Assembly: GCA_913056285.1 (NCBI GenBank)
Contig: CAJXNE010000079.1
Span: 1 to 9,033, forward strand
Source of the DNA: an uncultured Zetaproteobacteria bacterium
Lineage (GTDB): Bacteria > Pseudomonadota > Zetaproteobacteria > Mariprofundales > Mariprofundaceae
Length of the DNA: 9,033 nt
Direction: 5' to 3'
This document shows positions 1 to 6,036 of the stretch, in pieces. The notes beneath the pieces are model-generated. The model had not been told where the DNA came from, ran no database searches, and saw only the letters and a list, made by a program, of their open reading frames with translations. Position numbers and translations under genes: made by a program. Each line of letters begins with the position of its first letter. Positions within the stretch are counted from its first letter, which is position 1.

Positions 1-742
1 ACCTGTCGCCATCATGAACCTCGACATCGCAGACAAACACATCCAGACCGGCCTCATACAGGTCATCAATGGCTGATAAATCGGATGGTGCTACGGTTTC
101 CAGTGCAATTTGCCGATGCCCCAAATGTTTGCGTAGCAAGGCAATCACGGGCACCAGTTTTCTTAAGCCGACATCATTCGATGGCGAATAACCGTTATAC
201 AGATATACCGTATCGACTTCGCGCTCGACCAATGCCGCCCGCACCGTCTCCACCAGTTCCAGCGGATCACGCAACGGCGGTTCTGCTGCATTCATCATCG
301 AATCATACTGACAATACTGGCAGGCCTGATCGGACTTGTTGAAGAAACCGCACCCCAGAAACGGATGCAAGATCAGCAGTCGGTCATGCAAGGCGCTAAA
401 GCTGCCCATTCGGGCACCGCTGCGCGTTGTTTTCTGATAAAACGCAGGCGCTGGCAGCAGTGTGACTTCGGAAACCTCGCCGGCACAATGCAGTTCACAG
501 CCGCCGTCACTGCGCTGCTGCAGCTTGAACGTACTCTGTTCGGTATAGGGCTGCCCGACCGGCACCGTACACATCTGGCCGGTTGGCAAGCGGATATCCA
601 CTACCGTTTCGATCGCATTGGCCTGGGCCACCCATTTCGATGCCTGTTTCAGCCCATCCGGCAATGCCACACCACGGCTGACCAGAGATAGCTTGGTACG
701 CCCCGGATTGGCAAACGGATGCAGGTCAGTGCTGAGAATCAT
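1..742 (-). CDS. Radical SAM protein with C-x9-C-x2-C cluster motif (3' part outside window)
   Basis: My own translation of the minus strand gives an open frame of at least 247 residues that runs off the left edge, so the C-terminus is missing. Cys131, Cys141 and Cys144 lie in GCGFFNKSDQACQYCQYD, a C-x9-C-x2-C set that could bind the [4Fe-4S] cluster of a radical SAM enzyme. This is the Elp3 spacing rather than the usual C-x3-C-x2-C, but the flanks do not look like Elp3. Downstream, LYNGYSPSND (about 181-190) and IALETVAPSD through EAGLDVFVCDVEVHD fit strands of a partial TIM barrel. The first ~125 residues are an extra domain I do not recognise. The ATG lies 18 nt after the stop of the sulfite reductase gene, and that stop is in the same frame, so no longer start exists. 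It is probably the next gene of the same operon. Substrate unknown; the superfamily assignment is fairly secure, the function is not. Confidence 0.75.
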   Translation of the reverse strand, partial: MILSTDLHPFANPGRTKLSLVSRGVALPDGLKQASKWVAQANAIETVVDIRLPTGQMCTVPVGQPYTEQSTFKLQQRSDGGCELHCAGEVSEVTLLPAPAFYQKTTRSGARMGSFSALHDRLLILHPFLGCGFFNKSDQACQYCQYDSMMNAAEPPLRDPLELVETVRAALVEREVDTVYLYNGYSPSNDVGLRKLVPVIALLRKHLGHRQIALETVAPSDLSAIDDLYEAGLDVFVCDVEVHDGDR

Positions 743-760
743 CTGGATGCCGAACGATGC

Positions 761-3103
761 TCAGATAGCAGAAATCTTCTCAACCCGGATCTTCCACTGG
801 GTGTCAGAAATTTTTTCTTTCAGATGCACAGTCTGCCCCTGTTCTTCAAGCGATAACGGCACATTTTCAATCGGCGCACCGTCATCCAGAATCACCTCCA
901 GCTGCGCACCAATCGGCAGCATGGACAGTTTGATTTTGGTTTTAACAAAATTCATCGGACAAGCCACACCGGAGAGATCCAGCAGGACAACATCATCGGA
1001 TGCTGGTTCCGGCGCGATATCGGCCCCTTCGGACTCAACAGTTTCCGGCACTGCTGCAAAACGCTTCCCTGCCAGTTTCAGCCAGTCGGACTGCACATTG
1101 CGCAAGCTTGTTACACCCGCCGCAGGATCAGCCAGATCAATACCCATCAGCGCCGATTGCACCGCCTGAAAACCGGACATCAATTCGCTATCGGCAGCCG
1201 CATTCACGGCCAGCAAACCAAACACCTGCGCATCCTCTTCCGGTGCTTCACCGAACGGCACCAGAAATGCCCGCGCAGTCGAAATGGCAGAGCGCCGCAG
1301 CGCTGTCAGCGCCTCAGCCCAGAACATCGCATCGATATGAGCGCGCGCAATCAGGAATTCATATTCCGCTTCAGAAATCAACGCATCGGACATGGACAGC
1401 ACCGCACCGGCACACTCGCCCTTCTTGTTGCCCTTGGTATTGAATGCCTCGTTCTCGCTCCAGTCGTAAATCAGGCCATCCACCTCGCCTTCATCAGCCT
1501 TGAACGGTGCCAGAATGGCAGCAATACCATCCTTACCCAGACGCGTGGCCCAATCATGCACAGACTCTTCGCCCTCGCGCCCGTCCTTATAGGCATTGAG
1601 CACAGTAATGCCCGCTTCCGGCGCATATTTGGCCGGCACCGGATCAGTAGCAAAAGCCAACGGTGAACCGGCCACGCCGGAACCGCCAAGATGCAGTTGA
1701 TAATGGGGGACAGCCTGACCGGCGACTTTCTTGGCCATGCCATGGAATCCCAGATCCGCGATATGGTGGCGAGCACAGGAGTGCTGGCAGCCCGATGCCT
1801 TGACCGTAATCCCGGCCAGCGCCGGATCCGTTTTAAAATCCGCCATCAATGGTTGCAGGGCAGCTGCCAGACCACGGCTGGACGTAATGCCCAAACGGCA
1901 GGTTTCTGTACCCGGACAAGCTACGATATCAGCAATGGCGCGAGCATGTTCGGTGGACAGGCCTGCATCATTCAACACCTTCAGCGCTGCATCCACTTTG
2001 TCTGCATCCACATTGGTAATCACGACACCCTGCTCTGTGGTTACACGCAGCGTATCAACGCCTGCAGCGCGCGCGGCATCGGCCACTGCATGGCACTGGG
2101 CCGGCGTCATATCGCCACGGAACAAATTCAACAAAATCGCTTTCTGGCCATTGTGCTGATCCACCACACCGGATTCGGACACCGGCAGTTTCCCGGTCGG
2201 CGTGCGCCAGTTGGCATCTTCACAACCGCTATCATCGGCATGGGTCGACGCAATTACGGCGCGCTGTTTTTTGTATTCTTCAACAAAACCTTCTGCACCC
2301 AGCTTCTGCGCCACATATTTCAGGCGGGCACGCGCACGGCGTTTGCGATCAGAGTATTTGAAATGCATGCGCATCAGCGCTTCGCCGACCAGCAGGATAT
2401 CGGACTCCGGCACGAAATCTTCCAGCAGCAACGCTCCCATCGGCTGCGATGATAAGCCGCCTGCCGCCCACACCTGGAAACCGTTCACACCATCCTTTTC
2501 AGTGGCGATAAAACCAATATCGTGCATACCACCCAGGCCACAATCGGTAGCGCAACCGGAAAAATTGACCTTAAACTTGCGCGGGAACTGTTGGGCAAGC
2601 GGATGGCGCAGGAAATATTCGGCAAAGCGGCGCGCATGCACGCTGACATCGGCATGTTCGGCAGGACAAGAGCCGGACAGAAAACAGGAGGATACATTGC
2701 GCACGGTATTGCCGCAGGCCTCACGCGTGGTCAGACCTGCTGCATCGAGTCGGCGTAGAAAGGACACAACGTCGTCCAGCGCCACAAAATTAGCCTGAAT
2801 ATCCTGACGGGTGGTGACATGCGCGAGTTTCTCGGGCGCTTGGCTCAACGTGCCATCGGTCGGCAACTGGCCGGTATAATCGGCCGCGCAATCGCCAATC
2901 ACATCAAGCTGATCCGGCGTGATATTGCCACCCGGCAATTTCACACGCACCATCTGCACCCCTTCCTGCCGCTGGCCATAGACGCCCATCTGCAAACGAA
3001 ACGGCGTAAAGCGTTCTTCGGACATCGTACCGGCTCGAAATGCCTTGAGACCGGCCTCGAATTCATCCACATCGGATGTATGTGCAAAATCAAATTCTGT
3101 CAT
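761..3103 (-). CDS. cysI: Siroheme sulfite/nitrite reductase with C-terminal TusA-like domain
   Basis: The 780-residue protein shows the double ferredoxin-like plus siroheme/4Fe-4S layout of assimilatory sulfite and nitrite reductases. The first half carries TTRQDIQANF (97-106), Cys140-x5-Cys146 and Cys184-x3-Cys188; the second half carries TTEQGVVITN (355-364), Cys396-x5-Cys402 and Cys439-x3-Cys443. Typical enzymes of this family are about 550-600 residues with one intact cluster site; here both halves keep four cysteines. After about 545 comes a helical stretch (KKGECAGAVLSMSDALISEA) of unknown role, then from about 704 a TusA-like domain with SGVACPMN, putative active Cys715. The expected role is six-electron reduction of sulfite to sulfide; nitrite cannot be excluded, but the sulfur neighbours favour sulfite. 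The start has a GAGG ribosome site 5 nt upstream. It follows moeB after a repeat-filled 272-bp gap and precedes the radical SAM gene by 18 nt. Confidence 0.9.
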   Translation of the reverse strand: MTEFDFAHTSDVDEFEAGLKAFRAGTMSEERFTPFRLQMGVYGQRQEGVQMVRVKLPGGNITPDQLDVIGDCAADYTGQLPTDGTLSQAPEKLAHVTTRQDIQANFVALDDVVSFLRRLDAAGLTTREACGNTVRNVSSCFLSGSCPAEHADVSVHARRFAEYFLRHPLAQQFPRKFKVNFSGCATDCGLGGMHDIGFIATEKDGVNGFQVWAAGGLSSQPMGALLLEDFVPESDILLVGEALMRMHFKYSDRKRRARARLKYVAQKLGAEGFVEEYKKQRAVIASTHADDSGCEDANWRTPTGKLPVSESGVVDQHNGQKAILLNLFRGDMTPAQCHAVADAARAAGVDTLRVTTEQGVVITNVDADKVDAALKVLNDAGLSTEHARAIADIVACPGTETCRLGITSSRGLAAALQPLMADFKTDPALAGITVKASGCQHSCARHHIADLGFHGMAKKVAGQAVPHYQLHLGGSGVAGSPLAFATDPVPAKYAPEAGITVLNAYKDGREGEESVHDWATRLGKDGIAAILAPFKADEGEVDGLIYDWSENEAFNTKGNKKGECAGAVLSMSDALISEAEYEFLIARAHIDAMFWAEALTALRRSAISTARAFLVPFGEAPEEDAQVFGLLAVNAAADSELMSGFQAVQSALMGIDLADPAAGVTSLRNVQSDWLKLAGKRFAAVPETVESEGADIAPEPASDDVVLLDLSGVACPMNFVKTKIKLSMLPIGAQLEVILDDGAPIENVPLSLEEQGQTVHLKEKISDTQWKIRVEKISAI

Positions 3104-3117
3104 TTTAACCTCTATTC

Positions 3118-3154
3118 ACCACAGAGGACACAGCGGACACAGAGGAAAACCTTT
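3118..3154. repeat. ACCACAGAGG-type intergenic repeat, single arm
   Basis: The plus strand reads CACCACAGAGGACACAGCGG and continues with ACACAGAGGAAAACC. It closely resembles the left arm of the palindromic copy at 5265-5326 (ACCACAGAGGCACAAAGG). Here I found no matching inverted arm, so this looks like a solo or decayed copy. It lies about 15 nt upstream of the reductase start codon. Confidence 0.6.
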
Positions 3155-3193
3155 TGTGATTTTTCTGCACCACCAAATCCCGGTAGTTAAATC

Positions 3194-3232
3194 TTTAATC
3201 GTTGCAGTTTAATCGTTGCAGTTTAATCGTTG
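3194..3232. repeat. 14-bp tandem repeat, about 2.8 copies
   Basis: The unit TTTAATCGTTGCAG occurs at 3194-3207 and 3208-3221 without mismatch, followed by a partial third copy TTTAATCGTTG at 3222-3232. It sits mid-gap between moeB and the reductase gene and probably arose by slippage. No function is apparent; it is a potential length polymorphism. Confidence 0.9.
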
Positions 3233-3259
3233 AAATCTGGCGACTCTTGATAAAAACAA

Positions 3260-3379
3260 GTAGCTGCCCAGATTGCTTCTGCTTTTTTCGAGGGCAAGGA
3301 AAAAACACGGAGCTTACGACTGTAAGTGAGTATTTTTGACGCCGCCATCGGGAAAAACAGGAGTGAGCCGGGTAGCTAC
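3260..3379. repeat. 120-bp palindromic intergenic element, copy A
   Basis: This segment aligns without gaps to 5917-6036, with about 79 of 120 identical positions counted by eye. Its ends are imperfect terminal inverted repeats: GTAGCTGCCCAG on the left and GTAGCTACCCGG read inward from the right. The centre forms a hairpin: arms at 3301-3308 (AAAAACAC) and 3330-3337, and an inner stem GCTTAC/GTAAGT at 3312-3317 and 3322-3327. Three base pairs that differ from copy B differ on both sides so that pairing is kept. The right end overlaps the TAG stop codon of moeB. It could be a miniature transposable element or REP-like sequence; no transposase is present. Confidence 0.75.
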
Positions 3380-4200
3380 GACTCGCCGAACTTTAGTTCG
3401 CAGGCTTGCTCGTAGGTCACCAGATCGGTGATGGTCGGGTTTTCACCGCATAACGGGCAAGCCGGATCTTTGTTTAATTTCAACTTCTTCCATTCCATGC
3501 GAAGCGCATCGAAAACCATCAGTTTACCGGCCAGCGAATCGCCGATACCGAGCAGTTCCTTGACTGCTTCCACGGCCTGAATCGTGCCCACGGCACCGGC
3601 CAGTGCGCCCAGAATACCCGCCTCAGAGCAAGATGGCACCAGTCCAGCCGGTGGTGGTTCGGGATAGAGGCAGCGATAGCATGGCGCACCCTTCTCCTGA
3701 TGCGGCTTAAAGGTGGCAACCTGCCCCTCAAAGCGGAACATGGCGCCGGAAATCAGCGGTTTCTTCTCAAAATAGCATGCATCATTGACCAGGAATCGCG
3801 TGGGGAAATTATCGCAACCGTCAATAATCAAATCGTAATCACGGATAATTTCGCGCACATTCTCTTCAGTGATGAAGTAGTTATAGGTATTCACCTTCAC
3901 ATCAGGATTGAGCGACTGCATGGTCTCACGCGCACTCTCCACCTTGGGCATGCCAACGCGATCCTCATTATGAATAATCTGGCGTTGCAGATTGGATGAA
4001 TCCACCACATCTGCATCGGCGATGCCGATCGTACCGACGCCGGCTGCAGCCAGATAATAAGCTACCGGCGAACCTAAGCCGCCAGCGCCAATCATAAATA
4101 CTTTGGACTCCAGCAGCTTGGACTGCCCTTCCGCGCCCACTTCCGGCAAAATAATATGCCGCGAATAGCGCTCGATCTGTTCTTCTGTAAAATCAATCAT
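3376..4200 (-). CDS. moeB: MoeB/ThiF/HesA-family E1-like adenylyltransferase
   Basis: The 274-residue protein is an E1-like enzyme that adenylates the C-terminal glycine of a ThiS/MoaD-type carrier. The sequence shows the nucleotide-binding loop GAGGLG (38-43), DADVVDSSNLQRQ (62-74) with the conserved Arg, Lys86 in MPKVESA, and GCDN (128-131). Two CxxC pairs, Cys174/Cys177 and Cys248/Cys251, are the expected zinc site. Cys191 in VPSCSEAG is the likely catalytic cysteine of the crossover loop. Length fits plain MoeB/ThiF; the rhodanese domain of MoeZ-type proteins is absent. In context the probable partner is the CysO-like carrier encoded upstream in the same operon, not necessarily molybdopterin synthase, so the symbol denotes the family only. 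The ribosome site is weak (GAGG, 11 nt from ATG). The TAG stop lies inside the terminal repeat of a 120-bp element. Confidence 0.9.
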   Translation of the reverse strand: MIDFTEEQIERYSRHIILPEVGAEGQSKLLESKVFMIGAGGLGSPVAYYLAAAGVGTIGIADADVVDSSNLQRQIIHNEDRVGMPKVESARETMQSLNPDVKVNTYNYFITEENVREIIRDYDLIIDGCDNFPTRFLVNDACYFEKKPLISGAMFRFEGQVATFKPHQEKGAPCYRCLYPEPPPAGLVPSCSEAGILGALAGAVGTIQAVEAVKELLGIGDSLAGKLMVFDALRMEWKKLKLNKDPACPLCGENPTITDLVTYEQACELKFGES

Positions 4201-4218
4201 GAACTTATCAACCTCTTT

Positions 4219-4297
4219 TTTTCACCACGCATACACAACAATGCAAAAGGAAACCAAGCTTAAAAGAATGTCTTTCTACCTCTGTCTCTTTGTGGTT
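4219..4297. repeat. Degenerate ACCACAGAGG-type palindromic repeat between cysK and moeB
   Basis: The left side reads TTCACCACGCATACACAACA and ends in AAAAGGAAACC, apparently a decayed form of the left arm at 5265. The right side, CCTCTGTCTCTTTGTGGT, is the reverse complement of ACCACAAAGAGACAGAGG. Only the outermost ACCAC/GTGGT still pair well. The element fills most of the 102-bp cysK-moeB gap. Confidence 0.5.
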
Positions 4298-4302
4298 AAA
4301 AA

Positions 4303-5235
4303 CTATACTTCTATGCCCTTAAACAGATCCGTTGACATATAACGTTCCGCCATGGAGGGCAGAATCACGACAATGCGTTTCCCCTTCATCTCAGAACGCG
4401 CAGCAACTTTAAGCGCCGCTGCAACGGCTGCGCCGGAGGAAATGCCGCCGGGAATACCTTCTTCATTAGACAATCGACGGGCCATTTCAAAGGCTTCGTC
4501 GTTGGTCACTTTGACCGCACCATCAAGAATATCGACATTCAGGTTCTTCGGAATAAATCCCGCGCCGATGCCCTGAATCTTGTGCGGGCCGGGCGCTTCA
4601 CCGGAAATGACCGGAGAGTCGGCAGGCTCGACTGCAAATGCCTTGCACTCCGGATTGCGCTGTTTGAGTACTTCTGAAGTACCGGTAATGGTACCACCAG
4701 TCCCCACGCCTGCGACAACCGCATCCACTTTGCCATCGCAATCACTCCAGATTTCCTGTGCTGTGGTTTGACGGTGAATTTCCGGATTGGCCGGATTTTC
4801 AAACTGCTGCGGCATCACTGCCCCTTCAGTCGCTGCGACAATCTCTTCAGCTTGCGCAATTGCACCCTTCATACCTTTTTCAGCCGGCGTCAGTACCAGT
4901 TCTGCTCCGAGCAATTTCAACAGCTTGCGCCGCTCCAGACTCATCGATTCGGGCATGGTAAGGATACAACGATAGCCTTTGGCACGGGCCACAAAAGCCA
5001 ATGCGATACCCGTATTTCCGGATGTCGGCTCCACTATCACACCACCGGCTTGCAGCGAACCATCAGCCTCGGCCGCTTCGATCATGGCCTTGCCGATACG
5101 ATCTTTCACTGAATTCAGCGGATTATAAAACTCGCACTTGGCAATGATTTCGGCATCGATATCCGCGCCAATCCGATTCAACCGGATCAACGGCGTATTG
5201 CCGACCGTTTCTGCTGCATTATTATATATCGCCAT
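4303..5235 (-). CDS. cysK: Cysteine synthase A-type, PLP-dependent (O-acetylserine sulfhydrylase)
   Basis: This 310-residue fold-type II PLP enzyme is expected to make cysteine from an activated serine and a sulfur donor. Visible signatures are PLP-lysine Lys44 in NPLNSVKDR, the substrate loop TSGNTG (71-76), the phosphate-binding GTGGT (178-182), GPHKIQGIGAGF (about 222-233) and GIPGGISSGAA near the C-terminus. Length and motifs match CysK. Known CysM enzymes that use O-phosphoserine with a CysO thiocarboxylate are related, and the carrier and E1 genes alongside make a thiocarboxylate donor possible; the residues I can see do not settle the acceptor. The start has AGGAG 6 nt upstream. It lies between the NIL-domain gene and moeB, separated from each by a palindromic repeat. 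Confidence 0.93.
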   Translation of the reverse strand: MAIYNNAAETVGNTPLIRLNRIGADIDAEIIAKCEFYNPLNSVKDRIGKAMIEAAEADGSLQAGGVIVEPTSGNTGIALAFVARAKGYRCILTMPESMSLERRKLLKLLGAELVLTPAEKGMKGAIAQAEEIVAATEGAVMPQQFENPANPEIHRQTTAQEIWSDCDGKVDAVVAGVGTGGTITGTSEVLKQRNPECKAFAVEPADSPVISGEAPGPHKIQGIGAGFIPKNLNVDILDGAVKVTNDEAFEMARRLSNEEGIPGGISSGAAVAAALKVAARSEMKGKRIVVILPSMAERYMSTDLFKGIEV

Positions 5236-5264
5236 ATCTAACTCCTGTTACAACAACCTTTATC

Positions 5265-5326
5265 ACCACAGAGGCACAAAGGAAAACCGTCTAAATGTTT
5301 ACTTTGCGTCTTCGTGCCTTTGTGGT
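5265..5326. repeat. ACCACAGAGG palindromic repeat, intact hairpin copy
   Basis: The left arm ACCACAGAGGCAC (5265-5277) pairs with GTGCCTTTGTGGT (5314-5326): 13 consecutive pairs, one of them G-T. The 36-base middle contains a further partial match (CAAAGGAAAACC against CTTTGCGTCTT). It fills the 97-bp gap between the NIL-domain gene and cysK and ends 6 nt from the NIL stop codon. In RNA it would form a stable stem between the two genes, but no T-tract follows, so it is not a typical intrinsic terminator. Confidence 0.8.
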
Positions 5327-5332
5327 TGAGCC

Positions 5333-5572
5333 TCAGCCTTCGATCACGTCCTGTTCAATCGGAGCCACTTTTACGCCCTGCTCGGCCAGCCATTCTGTTG
5401 CCGACTCGACCACAGCATCCTCGCCGTCGATTTCCAGACCGACCAGACCCATATGATCTTTCACTTCGGCGGTGCGGATATTGGTCACCACATCGAATTC
5501 TTTGGCCAGTTTCCAGATTAATGGCTCGCGCACAGTCGACTCATCAAACGTCAGATAGACGCGCAACCGCAT
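5333..5572 (-). CDS. Stand-alone NIL-domain protein
   Basis: The 79-residue protein is essentially one NIL domain, the small ferredoxin-fold module otherwise found at the C-terminus of the methionine transporter ATPase MetN, where it senses methionine. The line VTNIRTAEVKDHMGLVGLEI fits the family signature, with LRVYLTF as the first strand and an amphipathic helix (EPLIWKLAKEF). A NIL domain fused to ferredoxin (MA1822) takes part in homocysteine formation in Methanosarcina, as I recall, so a role in methionine-related sulfur transfer or in sensing is plausible; nothing here proves either. It contains no cysteine, so it cannot itself carry sulfur or iron-sulfur clusters. The start codon directly follows the carrier stop (TAAATG), indicating translational coupling. 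Confidence 0.85.
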   Translation of the reverse strand: MRLRVYLTFDESTVREPLIWKLAKEFDVVTNIRTAEVKDHMGLVGLEIDGEDAVVESATEWLAEQGVKVAPIEQDVIEG

Positions 5573-5584
5573 TTAGCAGCCTCC
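5573..5584 (-). promoter_or_regulatory. Ribosome binding site for the NIL gene embedded in the carrier's Gly-Gly codons
   Basis: On the minus strand the carrier ends GGA GGC TGC TAA, directly followed by the ATG of the NIL gene. The GGAGG formed by the two glycine codons (5584-5580) is a full Shine-Dalgarno sequence, 7 nt from that ATG. The functional di-glycine and the next gene's ribosome site are therefore the same bases. Confidence 0.8.
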
Positions 5585-5851
5585 GGCGATGGCTGGCACG
5601 ATGGAAACCTCATCGCCATCTTTCAATGCTGTGCCACGACCGTCCATAAAGCGCACATCTTCATCATTCACATAGACATTCACGAAGCGACGGATTTCGC
5701 CGGCTTCGTCGCACAGACGCTCTTTCAAGCCGGGGTGCGCCGCTTCCAGATTTTCAATCACTTCACCGATATTCGCGCCTTCAATCGCGACTTCATCAGC
5801 ACCGCCGGTCAATTTACGCAGCGGGGTTGGGATACGTACAGATACACTCAT
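5573..5851 (-). CDS. CysO-like ThiS/MoaD sulfur-carrier protein ending Gly-Gly-Cys
   Basis: The 92-residue ubiquitin-like protein closely resembles mycobacterial CysO: both start with a V-V-I-P-T strand and contain RFVN(V/I)YVNDEDVRF, and CysO ends AVAGG where this ends AIAGGC. Carriers of this family are adenylated and thiocarboxylated on the terminal glycine. Here one extra cysteine follows (codons GGA GGC TGC TAA), so the glycine is not free in the primary product. Related carriers with extra residues are known to be trimmed by Mec/JAMM proteases; none is encoded in the window. The start has AAAGGAG 6 nt upstream. It sits between thrC and the NIL gene, with moeB as its probable E1. The family call is strong; which acceptor it serves is inference. 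Confidence 0.92.
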   Translation of the reverse strand: MSVSVRIPTPLRKLTGGADEVAIEGANIGEVIENLEAAHPGLKERLCDEAGEIRRFVNVYVNDEDVRFMDGRGTALKDGDEVSIVPAIAGGC

Positions 5852-6032
5852 TTGTTTCTCCTTTCATTTTCTATCTTATCTTCAAATACTATTTCATCTC
5901 GATTCATCACTTCATCGTAGCCGTTCAGATTGCCTGACTGATGTTCGCTAGCAAGGCAAAAGCGCGCAGCTTGCTCCTGCAAGCGAGCACTTTTAACGCC
6001 GCCAGCGGGCGACAGGCAGGTGATATGAATGG
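5852..6032. other. Gap between thrC and the sulfur-carrier gene
   Basis: No gene is seen in these 181 bases. The part next to thrC is a 120-bp palindromic element. The remaining ~65 bases read, on the minus strand, as an A/G-rich stretch with repeated GATGAA, ending in the AAAGGAG ribosome site of the carrier gene. No convincing promoter was found. Confidence 0.6.
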
Positions 6033-6036
6033 CTAC
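5917..6036. repeat. 120-bp palindromic intergenic element, copy B
   Basis: This is the partner of 3260-3379 and has exactly the same length. Terminal inverted repeats are GTAGCCGTTCAG on the left and GTAGCCATTCAT read inward from the right. The central hairpin uses AAAAGCGC (5958-5965) against GCACTTTT (5987-5994) and GCTTGC against GCAAGC (5969-5974, 5979-5984). The right end supplies the TAG stop codon of thrC, just as copy A does for moeB. The shared CGCCGCCA block near 5997-6004 is the best conserved part. Confidence 0.75.

Larger units (their letters stand above)
3104..3375. other. Repeat-filled gap between moeB and the sulfite reductase gene
   Basis: No gene is visible in these 272 bases. 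From left to right they hold the ribosome site of the reductase gene, an ACCACAGAGG-type repeat arm, a 14-bp tandem repeat and a 120-bp palindromic element, each listed separately. I saw no intrinsic terminator with a clear T-tract and no convincing promoter in the minus direction, so I treat the gap as transcribed spacer. Confidence 0.6.

Noticed and set aside
743..763. Readthrough of the reductase TGA to fuse with the radical SAM frame
   Set aside because: The two frames are in register, but the second has its own ATG and a complete-looking N-terminus. No selenocysteine-type hairpin was noted, so two separate genes are simpler.
1691..2452. Long plus-strand frame of 253 residues inside the reductase gene
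   Set aside because: It is antisense to a well-supported gene; the composition is that of a reverse-strand shadow and no family resemblance was seen.
3194..3232. CRISPR-like repeat
   Set aside because: The units are only 14 bp, directly adjacent with no spacers, and no cas genes are present.
3118..5326. Intergenic hairpins as transcription terminators splitting the operon
   Set aside because: The stems lack a following T-tract of the usual kind on the minus strand, and gene order and function argue for one transcript.
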